Source of the DNA: Cavenderia fasciculata
Lineage: Eukaryota > Evosea > Eumycetozoa > Acytosteliales > Cavenderiaceae
Length of the DNA: 64,000 nt
Assembly (NCBI RefSeq): GCF_000203815.1
Contig: NW_004457718.1
Span: 248,001 to 312,000 of the forward strand
Direction: 5' to 3'
The notes under the pieces were generated by a model. The model searched no databases, was not told the origin of the DNA, and was given only the letters and a program-made list of their open reading frames with translations. The first letter of the stretch is position 1. Each line of letters starts with the position of its first letter. Made by a program: the position numbers and the translations under genes. Below, one piece after another: positions 25,119 through 38,078 of this stretch.

Positions 25119-26276
25119 ATGGATGATCAAACCAAATATTATTGGGGTAAGAAATTCATTGAGATTGTTCATCACAATCCATTGGCCGATATACCTTTAC
25201 TAATATTAGTATATCTATCTATCTATATAGGAATTCCCAGCGCCTCGATAGACTGGTGCGAACTAAACTATACAGTATCCCCATTCATATGTGAATTCTA
25301 CAATACATTGTCATCGCTCATCATAACATTCTATGCAGTTTATGGAATGTATCTAAATAATATGGTTTCTTTTAGTGGACATAATGCATTTCATTTAAAG
25401 GTCATTAACAAACATGGATTCCGTAATAGATTAAACCTAGGTTTATTTTCACTTGCAGTTGTTGGTTTGTATCCATCCATCCTTCTCCCAAAAAAAAAAA
25501 GAGATAATCTAACAAATAATTATCTTTAATTTTCTTTTATTGTTTTTTTTTAGGAATTGGGTCATCAGCATTCCATGCAACATTATTATACCAAAACCAA
25601 TTATTTGATGAATTACCAATGATCATTACTTCACTCATTATGCTCTACATTCTCATGACTGTCGGTGAAGAGGATTCAAACAAACAATCACCATACAGAT
25701 TCAAGGGGGGTATTTTGGGTAACACTTGGCTTCGTGTAGTCATGCCATACCTTTTAATTGCATATGGTCTCATTGTTTCAGTTTGGATTATCATTATTCG
25801 TGATCAACCAAAGATTTTACAAGTATGAAAAGAAAAACAAAAAAAAAGAAATAAGAAAAGAAATAATTAATTAATAACAATAATATTAATATTTTGTTCA
25901 TTTGTTATTATTATTTTAGCTTAGTTATGGAATATTAATAGTTTATATTATAATTCATTCCTATTATTTGATTAAAAAGAAGGGATTGTCATTGATTGAT
26001 GATCTCAAGTCACCCGATGTCTATTTGTACGTATTTGCATTTATAGCCTTTTTGGTCGGATTTGTATGTTGGGTGACGGAACGTGTATTCTGTAACGATG
26101 GATATGTGGTACGTGGATTACAGCTACATGCAGTGTGGCACGTTGCAACGGGTCTAGGTGTATTTGCTTGGATTCAATTCTTGATTTGTAATCTTTTACA
26201 AGCTAAAAACTATACTGTCTCTCTTCACACTTTTATCGGTATTCCTTCAGTCTATGCTAATCCAAAGGCAAACTAA
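25119..26276 (+). CDS. alkaline ceramidase (ACER / YPC1 family)
   Basis: Three exons, 25119-25464, 25554-25822 and 25920-26276, join in phase to give 323 residues, a normal length for the family. Seven or so membrane segments are visible. Family motifs are present in order: SIDWCELNY near the N-terminus, ICEFYNTLSS, GIGSSAFHATLLYQNQLFDELPM in the middle, and LQLHAVWHVATGLG near the end. The His of SAFH, the Asp of FDELPM and the two His of LHAVWH correspond to the zinc-binding site known for ACER enzymes. The reaction is hydrolysis of ceramide to sphingosine and fatty acid in the ER or Golgi membrane. The start is chosen because it directly precedes the conserved YYWG and fits the family's N-terminus. 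Confidence 0.93.
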
Positions 26277-26439
26277 GTAAAATAATAATAAATTAAAATA
26301 AAAGAGCAAAAAATAGTTTAAATCTTTTAATTTTTAAATTTTACAAATTCTAGAGGAACTACTATTTTTCTCTTTGAGTTTTGAACTAGAGTTGACTTGC
26401 TTTGAGTATGTCTTATTTTTTTTTTTATCAACTATTGTA

Positions 26440-28230
26440 ATGAAACAAAGAAATAATTCAAGGTGTAAGATTAATGATGGAGATGATGATAGTAGTAGTG
26501 AGGAGGTCTCTATAACAAACAATAATAATGTAAATCATGTGACTAAAAGAAGAAAGAATGGTGATGCTCATAATAATGGAACCACTAAAGATACAACAAC
26601 AAAGGAAACATCATACCAGTTTAATAATAATAACAAAAGAGTAATTAACAATGAGGAAGATGATCAAGACGATGAAATTGAAGAAGAAGATGATAATGGT
26701 AAATATATCGACCAATAAATGAATGAATGAAAAAAATTCCCTGGATTACTTACTTATTCTTTTTCCTTTAATTTTAATTTTTAAAAGATGAAAGAGTAGT
26801 ATACAAAGAGAAAGAATTAAAAATTAAACTTAAAAAGGATTTATTATTGATTTGTAAAAGATAATGTAACAGCAACAATGAATCAAACCAAAGATACAAT
26901 CATTCAGAATATTTTAAAAAAGACACAAAACGATAGATTATCAATAATAATTGAACCAACACCCAAAATATTTTAGTGCAACTCAATGTTAGGTATTATC
27001 AATCCAACTCTTCCAATTTGCATCATAGAAAAGATTGTAAGATACTCTTGGAATGGGTATTGGTGTAATTGTTGTAATATTGAAAGTAATCAATATCTCA
27101 TTCAATCAATCGATCAAAAGAATTCCTGCAAGCCAAATCAATGTGTCCCATACACAAAGATTGTGCGCCAAACATAGGTACATACTTTGATAAAAGTATG
27201 ATTGAACTAATCAATCAACTTCGATTTGGAATACCAATGAAATGCAAGAGATTATTTTCATTTGTTTCAAAGTATCTTGTCAAGAGAGTTGTGTTTAATG
27301 ATTCTCCCAACTTTGCCAACCAAGAATCCGAAATATCAGCTATCATCAACATTTTTCAAATCAATATTGCCTTATTGGTAAATCAATAGAAGCTTTTAAA
27401 ATTGAAATGGAGTATACCTCCGGTTCAAGTCATCAAAATTGGGAGTTTCTTCATCTAGATTTCTATTCAAATGTACAACGGTTGAAATTCGTTACGACCA
27501 TGCTACCCCTCTATACTACCTATTTTATACAAAATACAACCAAATTATTCCACTCATTGTCTCGATTACAATCTCTTACTTGATTGGATTTCGGGCAATC
27601 AGTGCTAGACCATGTGGGTCGCATAGAAATCAACCATTTAAAGAATATACCTCTTAGAAAATTATACTATAAAATCAAAGATAATCAATTTCTATTCGAA
27701 CAAGATCATGACAGTGAGATGATCAATGTAAATGGCCACTTACACAATCATTGGAAGCAGTATCTATAAACTCTTTTGATGTCATTCCAAAATTGGATAG
27801 GTTGCCGAAACTGAGACATCTCAGAATTGACATAAATTATGGAATATATGGTACACGCGATGAGCAAATTCAACAATCAATTCTTCCTCCAATGTCACCA
27901 AATTATCATTCTTCAGCCCTGATATGGCTAAAATCAGCAAACACAATCTACATGTGAATCAACTGGTATTGTTACCCACAAACACCAGCTATCATAATAT
28001 CCATCAATTTTATTTACCCTATGACAATGTACAAAGATTACCATCAGAATGGTATTTGGTTCTTCAAACAAAATTCGGCCTTTTATTTCACTTCAAAGCA
28101 ACTTTCAATTCATTGGAACCTTTTATACCGACTCTCAATCAATGTACCATAATCCAAGCTTTGGGGGTGGGAAAACAGTACACCAAAAGTGGGTTTACCT
28201 GAGAAAAGATAGTCACCAATAATTAACAAT
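26440..28230 (+). pseudogene. wrecked copy of the tandem F-box-like/CPMH family
   Basis: A degenerate member of the family found intact at 32526-35635 and 38079-41036. Exon 1 (26440-26699) is acidic with the family's HVTKRRKN and KRVINNEED motifs. The second exon begins with the same ERVVYKEKE segment but soon meets a stop where the intact copies read through (a 2-base loss at about 26870). Most of module 1 is deleted. The sequence then jumps to module 2 (LPICIIEKIVRYSWNGYW near 27010), after which fragments matching module 2 and the C-terminus appear in different frames down to about 28200. It abuts the left end of the piggyBac element. Confidence 0.8.
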
Positions 28231-28285
28231 GATCCACACCATTCAATAAACAAATAAATAATAATAAACAAATATTTTATGTTAA

Positions 28286-28295
28286 CACTTTGAAT
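28286..28295 (+). repeat. left terminal inverted repeat of the piggyBac element
   Basis: CACTTTGAAT, directly preceded by TTAA at 28282-28285. The exact reverse complement occurs at the other end of the element. Confidence 0.85.
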
Positions 28296-28981
28296 AGAGG
28301 GTGTGTCAAGTCGATGGCAGTGCGTAGTGGGTGCTAGGTGCGTCGTTCAGCAGCTATCCCAATTGGGTCGTAAAAAAATAAAAAAAAAATGAATTTCCAT
28401 TTTAGGAATTGTCGGTTGGCAGACTTTAGAGCACCAACCAAGCCACAGTAAGTTTATTATGAGTCAATAAAAGAGATAAAGTATAAGATAAATGAAGAGA
28501 TAGAACATAGTATAGTTAGAACATATAGTATATAGTTATATATATAGATATATCATTGTATTTTGTGGCTCGTTAGTGCCAAATGCACAAGAAAGGATAA
28601 GGAATAAGAGTTCACAATATTGTCAAGTACTGAATCAACACCAAGTCTATTGCTGTTATAACATTCACGAGTTACTTGTACTTATTTGCTCCTCCAATCC
28701 ACTCTTGATGCAGAGAGATACAGAGCTGTTCAAGTAAATTATCATTGTTTAAAGATATTGCCGCAGTTGCGTCTTTGTATGTTTAAATCTGCCACGATTA
28801 TCGATCATAGCATTGGTCCATTTACACTCAACTACCTGACCTGTGTCTCTTATCGCACTAGCTAGTTGCATGTTACTATAGTATAGAACTACCTACCTTT
28901 TTTTTTATCTTCTTTTTTGGTTTTATTTATAACTATTTATTGGTGAATGGATGAATGGATGGATGGATGGAATGAACGGAG

Positions 28982-30758
28982 TTATCCTTGTCGTTGTTGT
29001 TGATGTTGATGTACTATTGCCGATAGAAGCAGTTTGTTTTCTGGGAGATGTGCTATAAGATAGCATTCATCGTGAAAGTTAACTTTACATTGGCAACAAG
29101 TCTTGGTGGTTCTTGTTCTACGCTTTACATCAAGGACTTTGCAATACTGACAAGGATTTAGATCACCTTGAACCAATGCGTGGACTACAGTTTGAGGAGC
29201 AGCAGCAGAAGTGGGAGCATATTGGCCTCCATTTCCACTGGTTACGTATGTGGATTGTGTAGCCAATTCTTGTTCCAGTTGTTTAATCCTATCTCTTTGA
29301 TCCTGGAATACTTTTGATGTAATTGGATTCAAGTGTTCCAATTGTTTTTGAATAGGCTCCTGCAAGCCAAGCTTATCTCTTACCACGTTTTGAGTGAAAT
29401 CACAAAATCGGTATGTGCTATTGCCTTCAAGGGATTTGAAGATGCAATATGCATTCACCATTGCACGATCCAACTGCGCAAATATGTTAACATGTGTGTA
29501 TTTGCTTTTTCGATGGGGATATGACCGACAATTTGATGATAGTTGTCCTGACAGATCGACTCCGTGGGTAGTTGCATTGTATTGAGTCTGCACATCGAGC
29601 TTTGTGAGTTTTCCTTCTTTTAATGTATATGGATTACAGGAATTTGATAAAAAATATGTTACTTTGCTGTCATTGATGGCGGTGGCACAAATGTCCTGGG
29701 GAATACCAGAGTCTTCTTTTGGAAATGCTATAGCAGCCAACTTTTTCTTGTTGTCCTTTTGTACCATGCGTCCTAAACCATCTTTGAAAAGGTACGTTGG
29801 TCTAATGGACCTTACAGTCATTACATAATGAATCTTATTGTTGGGATTGTTATCGTCGTTGTTGGAATTGATGTTTTGACTAAAGTTTGATAATACAGTG
29901 GCAACTTGTAATGATGTGTAATAGTTATCCATTGCAAACAAATAGTGACTCAATGGTCTATCATCTGTAGCTACTTTTTGTCTGACCCACTCTGCAAATT
30001 CGATTGGGATTTTAAGAGGACTATTTGGTGGAAAAGAACTAACCACAGATGGATCTAAATAAGACAATAATAATGATTAGACATATGATGATAATGATGA
30101 TATTTGTAAATTGTTATAAAACAACATACCTATTGTTACAGATTTTGTTGTAGATTCATCACTACCTCTGTAAAGCCATTGGGTCAATATAAAACCATTT
30201 GAGTCAGATAAAACGAAATACTTTAATCCAAATTTGTGTGGTTTATCTGGTTCATACTGCTTGAACCTTACCAAGCCTTTATAAGGGGCCATATATTCAT
30301 CGATTGATAAACGTAATGATGGGATATAGTGGTTGTTTGAATTTTTTTCAATCATTTGAATGACGGAATCTTCGTCATAGTGAAGGAATTTGAGGATGGA
30401 CTTAAATCTTTTTCTTGACATTAATGGGCTGATAACAGATGGAGGATGGAAAGGGCTCTTTCTATTCCAATGGTCTTCCGCCCGTGGGAGTTTGACAAGA
30501 CCCATAAAAAAGGCAATATAAAAGAAATTCTCCAATTGTTTATAGGTAAACAACTTGGTGTTGTCAACCAACTGTATTTCCTCTTGTTCTAACTGTTCTT
30601 GAATAAAGCTAAGCCTATCTTGTGGAGATAATCCTTGTGGCATTGTTGATAGAAACCCACGCTTCCAAGTCTCAAAATCAACCATTCTTCCAACAATTTG
30701 ATTGTACTCAGTTTCTACTGCATTGGTTTGATTTGAGGTAGATGTGGTAGATGTTGTC

Positions 30759-30816
<58 letters not shown>

Positions 30817-32284
30817 TGGTCGATGTTTGCGAGTGGGAGGGTGTGAACAAACGAAGCAGACTGGATCCAAAGCTTGAAGAGGAAGTGGTGGCGGTGGTGG
30901 GAGTTGTTGATGAAGATGTATTAGAAAGAATAGGAGGTTGGAATTGTTCGTTATCTTCATCAATTATTGTAACTGGCTGGCTCTTTCTTTGATTTTTCTT
31001 TTATTTCTTTTTTCTCCTTGGTGTATCAGCCTCTTTTTCTTCATCATTATCATCATCTTCTTCTTCATTGTATCTTCTTCTAGAAGTTGAATATGTAGTT
31101 GTTGTTGTTGATGATGATGATGGAGGCGGCTGTGATTCCTTTGACTTATTCGTGAGAAAAAGTCTTATTTGTTGGTAATGTTGCTTGATGTATTTATAAT
31201 CCCTTGCATATTTGCTTCGATGGATGAGATACAAATTCGATTCCTCGAGTATGTGGTTGATGACTGATTCGTCGATTATCAAGCTTATTACTTGACTAGG
31301 AGTTAATGGTTGATCGATGTTTTTGCTACGTGCTGATGCATTGCTGCTATCCATTTCATAGGTTATTCGATTCGACAATTCTTCTGAGTTTGTATTATTT
31401 AAAATAGTCCATTTCTCTTTGAATAGATCCCCTATAAATGTGATAATTGTTCTAATTTGTTAGCAAGTTGTTGGTGAATCATCTATCTATCTATTTATAT
31501 ACATACGACATGGGCATTTACATTGAGAAGTACAACCATTATTATATAACTTGCATTTGCAAGCAGTACAATTCCCCTTGTTAGCGCATTTACATTCAAA
31601 AATGGTTGTGTCTTGAACAAAATAGTAAGACTTGGATGCACGTTTGTCCAAGTCCGTTAGGTTATTGAATAATGGGATACGACCGACACTTTCTGGTTGT
31701 TTTTTCTTCTTGTTATTCAACTTGTGGACATAAATCAATCTTGTTTGAAGAAATCTATTGAACTTCTGGTGGATTTCCAACTCTTCAGGTGATTCAATGG
31801 CTTCAATAGATTCTTTTGCTTCAAACTTCTTGAATAACTCCATGTGGGCATCGAAAGTCTCTTTGAACCATTCAAATTCCTCTTGTAAATCATCTTCTTT
31901 GTAGTTGGTACGTGGTTTTAGTGGTGGTTGTTGTTGTTGTTGTGAATACTCTACTTCTTTTTCTGGTACAGGTGTATGTGATCTTTGATATTCTGGTTCA
32001 ACAAATGCATCATCTTCTAGATCTTCATCGTCAAGTATAGCATTACCATCAAGTAAAGGATTATCATCAAGTAGATGATTGTCATCAAGTTGATTATTAT
32101 CATCATACTCGGCTTCGATCCCTCCTTTGTATATGCTTCGAAACAATGCTACACCTTTCTTCAAACTTTCAAACATAGTTGTTGCTGCTGCTGATGCTGC
32201 TGATGCTGTTGATGATTTATCTGTAAATACTCGTATTTTTGCAATAAAGAAACATATAATAGATAAATAATGTTGAGCGTACAC
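28982..32284 (-). CDS. piggyBac transposase with N- and C-terminal Cys-rich regions
   Basis: Exons about 32284 (or Met at 32176)-31507, 31431-30130 and 30054-28982 join in phase. The catalytic core has MSRKRFKSILKFLHYDED, then SIDEYMAPYKG, LFAMDNYYTSL and THGVDLSGQL, which carry the three catalytic Asp positions of the DDE_Tnp_1_7 family. The C-terminus has the family's Cys-rich zinc domain (CQYCKV ... CCQCKVNFHDEC). An unusual N-terminal segment near 31590-31510 is very Cys-rich (CKCANKGNCTACKCKLYNNG, then more CxC pairs), CXC-like. Exon 2 is interrupted once by an in-frame TAA at 31003-31001 within a Lys-rich stretch; otherwise the frame is continuous. It is therefore probably recently inactivated, or the stop is an assembly error in an A-rich run. 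A GAT repeat at 30759-30816 encodes poly-Ser. Confidence 0.88.
30759..30816. repeat. GAT trinucleotide microsatellite
   Basis: About 19 uninterrupted GAT units within the transposase, read as a poly-Ser run on the minus strand. It also creates long artefactual frames on the other strand. Confidence 0.9.
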
Positions 32285-32437
32285 ATATTATATGAAGATA
32301 TGTTAAAATATAAATAGATAAAAAAAATTAAAATATTATGTTATTTCTACCACCCGCTACTATAGATCGCTGAGCTATTACCAAATGCGGAATTGTTTTT
32401 TATTTTTTTTTGACTTTGATCTGAAACTGATTTTGGC

Positions 32438-32447
32438 ATTCAAAGTG
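32438..32447 (-). repeat. right terminal inverted repeat of the piggyBac element
   Basis: ATTCAAAGTG followed directly by TTAA at 32448-32451, mirroring the left end. Confidence 0.85.
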
Positions 32448-32525
32448 TTAATATTTCATCGCATACAAACTCGACTTAAGTTTTTCAAATATTCTTGTGG
32501 TCGCATAAATTTCTATTATTCAAAC

Positions 32526-35500
32526 ATGAAAGAAAGAAACAAGGGTACTCATGACAGTAATAATGATGATGATGATGAGGAAGAGGAGGAAGATGATGAA
32601 GAAACAACAACAACAACTACTACAACAAACAACAATCGTATTACTAAAAGAAGAAAGAATGCCGAATCACCTGATAGTAATGATGGTGATACAACATCTA
32701 CTCTTGCTATAGATCAATTACGACAAAGAAAGAGATCATCATCATCAACGTCGTCATATCTGTTTAACAGTAATAACAAGAGAGTAATAAACAATGAAGA
32801 AGGTGATGAAAACGAAAAGAGTAAATATAAACTATATCGTATTAAGATTGATTGATTGATTGCTTGTTATTCTATCTTGCTAATATATATCTTCTTTAAT
32901 TTTTAAAAGATGAAAGAGTAGTATACAAAGAGAAAGAATTGAAAAGTAAACTTAAAAAAGATTTACTATTGATTTGTCAATCATTAGATGTAACAGCTAC
33001 AATGAATCAAACCAAAGATACAATCATTCAGAGTATTTTAAAGATACAAAACGATAGATTATCATTTAAACATAATATGATTGATAATAATCCTTTACAA
33101 GATTACAACAAAGGATCACTTGAATATTCTTTACCGTGGCCAATCATCAGTAGAATACTCGATCTACTATGGACGCAATCATCTATTTGTACTTGTTACT
33201 ATAGCGATCAATTTATTAGTACTGTAAAATCACACTCAACCAATAATGACTTGGGTATTTTTCATTACTATCAAATGTGGCCATTGTATAAACCTCTTTT
33301 GGATCAATACAAAGAATCAAGAATGAAATGTCCAATGCATTCGTACTACTATTCAAATGGTCTAGTTCCGTCAATCATCATTTCAGCGCCATTTGTTTTC
33401 GATTTAAAAGACAAGCCAATTTGGAGAGTACAACTTTTAACACTCTCCAAACGAGTCAACCAGTATTTTTCATTCAAATATTTTACCAATGTTAAACTAT
33501 CATTCAATCAAGATTTATGGAATCATATCAACGGTCAATACTGTCCAATCAAAACACCAAAACAACTTTCAATCAGTAATGCCTATGACTATGATAGTTT
33601 TGGCAATAACAACACATCAATATTTTCGACAGTTGAAAAGTTATCGATCGTTGATCAAACCAACTTTTCAACAAGTCATATCAAGAGTATACAAAAACAA
33701 TTCAAGAATATCAAATCTTTTACTTTAAGAAATTATTGTGCCTTTAAAACACCATTCCTATCACAATTCAAGAATCTTACATCACTCAATTTAATATTTG
33801 CACCATATATTGATGACCAACAACAACTATTAAATATTCTTAAACCTGGGATGATTAAACTTTTACTCCCAAGTGAATGGACAACAGAAGAAATTACCCT
33901 TAAACCTAAACTAGCCAACACCATTCAAATCAGTAATATCACTCCACCAAATCAAATGCCAAACTTGCATACCTTTCATCTTCCCTATGCATCATATGAT
34001 ATGTCATCGTTTGATCATCCAAATGTTACAAAATTGGTGGATCCATGTACCAACTCTCAAGCAATGTCACTCATTGTTCCTCCAACCATTGACACTTTAA
34101 AATTCAGTGCAGATCCAAGTCTTTTTCTAGACATCAATTTAATTACAAAGGCAACATTTTTTAATGAATTGAATGTCAACAAACTCATTATCAACTGTCA
34201 AACTGAAATATCAGATCAAACTATAAATCAAATGAAAAGACATGGATATGAATACGATGGTGCAATAAGAAAGTTATCAACCAAAAGACAACTACATTTT
34301 ATTAAAACAACTACACCATCAACACCTGAAATAATCATTCAAACACCTGATATAGTTGTACACAAACAAGTAGAGATCAATAATCCAACACTACCATTTT
34401 ATTTAATTGAAAAGATTATTGGATACTCTTGGAATAGTTATTATTGTACTTGTGATATTGAAACTACACCAGACAATGAAAATCGTACACACTCTAGAGA
34501 TATTACAGATTACATCAAACAATCTGAAATATTCCTCAAGGCAAAATCAATATGTCCAATGCATAAGAATCATATACCAAATACCGATACATACCATCGA
34601 GATAGTCCAATACAACAAATCAATCAACAAAGATTTGGAATTTCTCAGTCATGCAAAAGACTATTCGAATATGTTTCAAATCATCTTGTCAAGAGATCTA
34701 GTTTTGCTTTTCAAGAATACGAAACATTACTCAGACACCAACACTATTCGAATCAGTATTGTCTAATGGGTAAATCAATTGAAAATCTCATCATTGAAGT
34801 ACCCCATCAAGTCACTGGTAAAGTTTGGGAGTTTCTAAATCTTCATCATTATTCAAATACTCAAAGTTTGAAATTCATGCTAGTGCGCCCATCTCAATTA
34901 CCTAGTGTCCCTGTATTCATCAATTCACTTGGTCGATTACAATCTCTAACTTCATTGGATATATCTCAATGGAGACTACTAGATCAAGAAAGTACATTGG
35001 CTATCAAAGAATTAAAAAATCTACCTCTTAGAAAATTATACTATCAAATGAAAGATAATCAATTTCTATTTCAAGACAATAATGATGGTGACAGTGAAGA
35101 TGATTCAAGTAAATGGCCAATTACAAAATCATTGGAATCAGTATCTATCAACTCTTTTGATGTCATTCCAAAATTGGATAGATTACCAAAACTCAGACAT
35201 CTAAGAATTGATATAGAACGTGAACAAGGACAAAATGGAAATGTAGAGTTGACAGAACAACAAATCCAATCAATTCTTCCATCCACCATCACCAAACTAT
35301 CATTCTCTGATACCAATATTGCCAAAATCAGTCAATACAATCCTCAAGTAAACCAACTAGTCATGTTATCACCCAACAATAACTACTATTTTGACCATCA
35401 ATTCTATTTACCCTATGATAATGTACAAAAGATATCAATTAGAATGGTATCCATTCATCATATCAATCGCCGGTACCCTCACATTTCACCTCAAAGTAAC

Positions 35501-35635
35501 TTTCAATTAATTGGAACCTTTTACACGAGCATAAACACAGATGGCACAGTAAATCATAAATGGGTCTATTTAAGGAAGAATCAACAACCCTACAGTTCAA
35601 CCAACCCAACAGCTACGACTACTAAATATAAATAA
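32526..35635 (+). CDS. tandem-family protein A: SAP-like + two F-box-like/CTC-CPMH modules
   Basis: Exons 32526-32820 and 32910-35635 join in phase (1006 residues). Exon 1 is acidic and disordered with a basic TKRRKN motif (possible NLS) and KRVINNEE. Exon 2 opens with a SAP-like helix-turn-helix (about residues 107-142: LKKDLLLICQSLD ... TKDTIIQSILKI). Module 1 follows: F-box-like LPWPIISRILDLLW, then CTC (Cys190, Cys192) and KCPMH (Cys237, His240), then LSKRVNQYF and LRR-like strands. Module 2 repeats the plan: LPFYLIEKIIGYSW, CTCDIE, ICPMH, SCKRLFEYVS, and LRR-like strands (RLPKLRHLRID). I do not know a named family. By analogy with F-box/LRR proteins a substrate adaptor role is possible, but this is inference. 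Confidence 0.8.
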
Positions 35636-35756
35636 TAAATAATAAAATTAATTATTCCATTTCTTGGAAATACAAAGCTTGTTCTCAGACTGTGTCTCTT
35701 GCTAAAAAATGCTGTGCATATTGTTTATTTAATTATCATCTGTCACTCAAACAACA

Positions 35757-37663
35757 ATGAAAGATAGAAAGAATACATTTCAATTTGTAAACAAGAGTGC
35801 TAAGATAAATAATAAAAATAGTAATAGTAATAGTAATAAAGAGAATGATGTGATATTATTGGATAGTAAGAGTGAGGAAGAAGAAACAGTAGTAAATACT
35901 AAGACTACAACAAACAATCATGTGACTAAAAGAAGAAAGAATAATATGACTGATAGTAATAACAACAACAACAACGATGATACAACAACAACAAAGGACA
36001 TCGATAAAGTAAATAACAATAATAGTGCTACTGATCAATTACAACAAAGAAAGAGATCATCAGCATCAACATCATCAAATCAGTTAAATAATAATAACAA
36101 GAGAGTAATCAACTTTGAAGAAGATGATAATCAAGAAGATGTAAAGAGAAGTAATATATCAAACTTGAATATTGATAGATGTTATTCTCATTAGGTTACT
36201 TACTCTACTTTAAAGTTAAAAAACAGGTAGAGAATGAATTAAAGAGTAAACTTAAAAAAGATTTATTATTGATTTGTAAAAGATTAAATGTAACAGCTAC
36301 AATGAATCAAACCAAAGATACAATCATTCAGAATATTTTAAAGATACCAAACGATAGATTATCATTCATCATTATTGATAATAATCCTTTACAAGTTTAC
36401 AACAAAGGATCACTTGAATATTCATTACCGTGGCCAATCATCAGTAGAATACTCGATCTTGTTTGGACAGATGCATCTATTTGTACTTGTTACTATAGTG
36501 AACAATTATTTATTTCATTGGTATCTAAAGGTCCCCGTTCTCTTTTTGATCACTTTCAAATGTACCCAATCTATCAACAGTTGATGGATGTGTACAAAGA
36601 ATCTAGAATGAAATGTCCAATGCATGCATACTACTATTTGAATGGTTTGTATCCTCCAGTCAACATTGCCATTTCTACACCTTTTTATTCTGAATTCAGA
36701 AATGACAAAAACCGTTGGAGATTTAAACTTTTAACTCTATCGAAACGAGTCAACCAGTATTTATCATCCAATCACTTTACCAATGTTAAACTATCATTTA
36801 ATCAAGATCTTTGGAATCATGTCAACAACCAATATTGTCCAATCAAAACACCAAAAAAACTTACACTTGACAAACACCACCAACTTCAACTATTTTCAAA
36901 CCGCAACTCAATGTTATTTTCAAAGGTTGAAAAGTTATCAATCTTTTATACACCAGGATCCAAAGAAATTCCACAACCTGTTTTCAACAACATACAAAGT
37001 CTATTCAAGAATATCAAATCATTGACTTTAAAATTTTATATAAAATATGAAGTATCAGTCCTATCACAATTCAAGAATCTCACGTCTCTCAATTTAGAAC
37101 ATCCACCTCATCTTTGTAACGATAGACAACAACTATTGGACGTTCTTCAACCTGGGATGATCAAACTTTTACTTCCAAGTCAGTGGTGTACTGAACCAAT
37201 CACACTCGGCACCAAACTAGCCAACACTATTCAAATCAGTAATATCACTCCACCCAATCAAATGCCAAACTTGCACACCTTTTATACTCCCTATGCATCA
37301 TATGGTATTTCCTCATTCTATCACCCAAATGTTACCAAATTGGTAGAATATTACACACGACCAAAATACGGTAGTCCTCTATTACCCATTATCCTTCATC
37401 CTTCCATTGAAACTTTGAAAATAGGGTCAAAGGAAGATCATTTTTATCGTGTTGAAATCAATGTTTTATTCGATAGATTGAATGTCAAGAACCTCATTCT
37501 TTTCTATTATCCAGATATATCAGATAAAATTATAAATGATTTTAAAAGACATGGATATGAATATAAAGGTTCTGTTTTCAAAGGGCCAACAAAAAGAAAA
37601 CTACATTTTATTAAAACAACAACACCAACACCTGAAATAACACCAAAAATATCAAGGGTTTGA
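35757..37663 (+). CDS. tandem-family protein B: shortened, module 1 only
   Basis: Exons 35757-36140 and 36227-37663 join in phase (606 residues). It has the acidic, Asn-rich exon 1 with HVTKRRKNN, the SAP-like segment (LKKDLLLICKRLN ... DTIIQNILKI), and a full module 1: LPWPIISRILDLVW, CTCYYS, KCPMHAYYY, LSKRVNQYLS and LRR-like strands. It stops after the linker (HFIKTTTPTPEI) where paralogues continue into module 2. A detached piece of the family's C-terminus follows at 37691-38008, so module 2 was probably deleted internally. The reading frame of what remains is clean, so it may still be expressed as a one-module protein. Confidence 0.75.
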
Positions 37664-37690
37664 TATAATCATTATAATAAAGATTCAAAC

Positions 37691-38008
37691 ATGGATTGTA
37701 ATCAATGTAGCAAGTACACCAATAACTATTCCAAGAGTACCCAACAAATTGCCAAAATGACTAGATACAATATTCATGTGAGGGAACTGGTATTCTTACA
37801 CACCCTTATAGGCATTGACTATCATAAAGCTATTCAATTTCCAACCTATGACAATATCCAAAAGATTACCGTCAATACATATTCCTTTACCTCTCACCGT
37901 AACTACCCTTTGATTCCCGAAAGAGATCGTAATCATACACATCAAGGTGAGTTTATGCATCAAAAATGGCTTTATTTGAGACGAGATGAATTCCCCAAAA
38001 AAAAATAA
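37691..38008 (+). pseudogene. detached C-terminal remnant of tandem-family copy B
   Basis: Matches the end of paralogues A and C: QIAKMTRYNIHVRELVFL corresponds to NIAKISQYNPQVNQLVML, and KWLYLRRDE to KWVYLRKNQ. It lies directly after the stop of copy B, without module 2 and without its own start signals. Best read as the tail left after an internal deletion of about 1.2 kb. Confidence 0.7.
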
Positions 38009-38078
38009 ATAAAAAGTGTTATTGTTGCAGATCAACGATCACTCTTATTTTTCTTTACAGACAGCATTCTTTTTATCA

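Larger units (their letters stand above)
28286..32447 (-). mobile_element. piggyBac-superfamily DNA transposon, 4162 bp with both ends
   Basis: A DNA transposon of the piggyBac superfamily. Its ends are 10-bp perfect inverted repeats: CACTTTGAAT at 28286-28295 and ATTCAAAGTG at 32438-32447. Each is flanked by TTAA (28282-28285 and 32448-32451), the target duplication this superfamily makes. The only gene inside is the minus-strand transposase (next entry). The left 700 bases (28296-28981) are non-coding apart from that. The element lies between a broken and an intact member of the surrounding gene family, with its right end about 75 bases before the start codon of the intact one. Confidence 0.88.

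Noticed and set aside
30744-30992. Poly-Asp frame on the plus strand
   Set aside because: Opposite-strand reading of the GAT microsatellite in the transposase.
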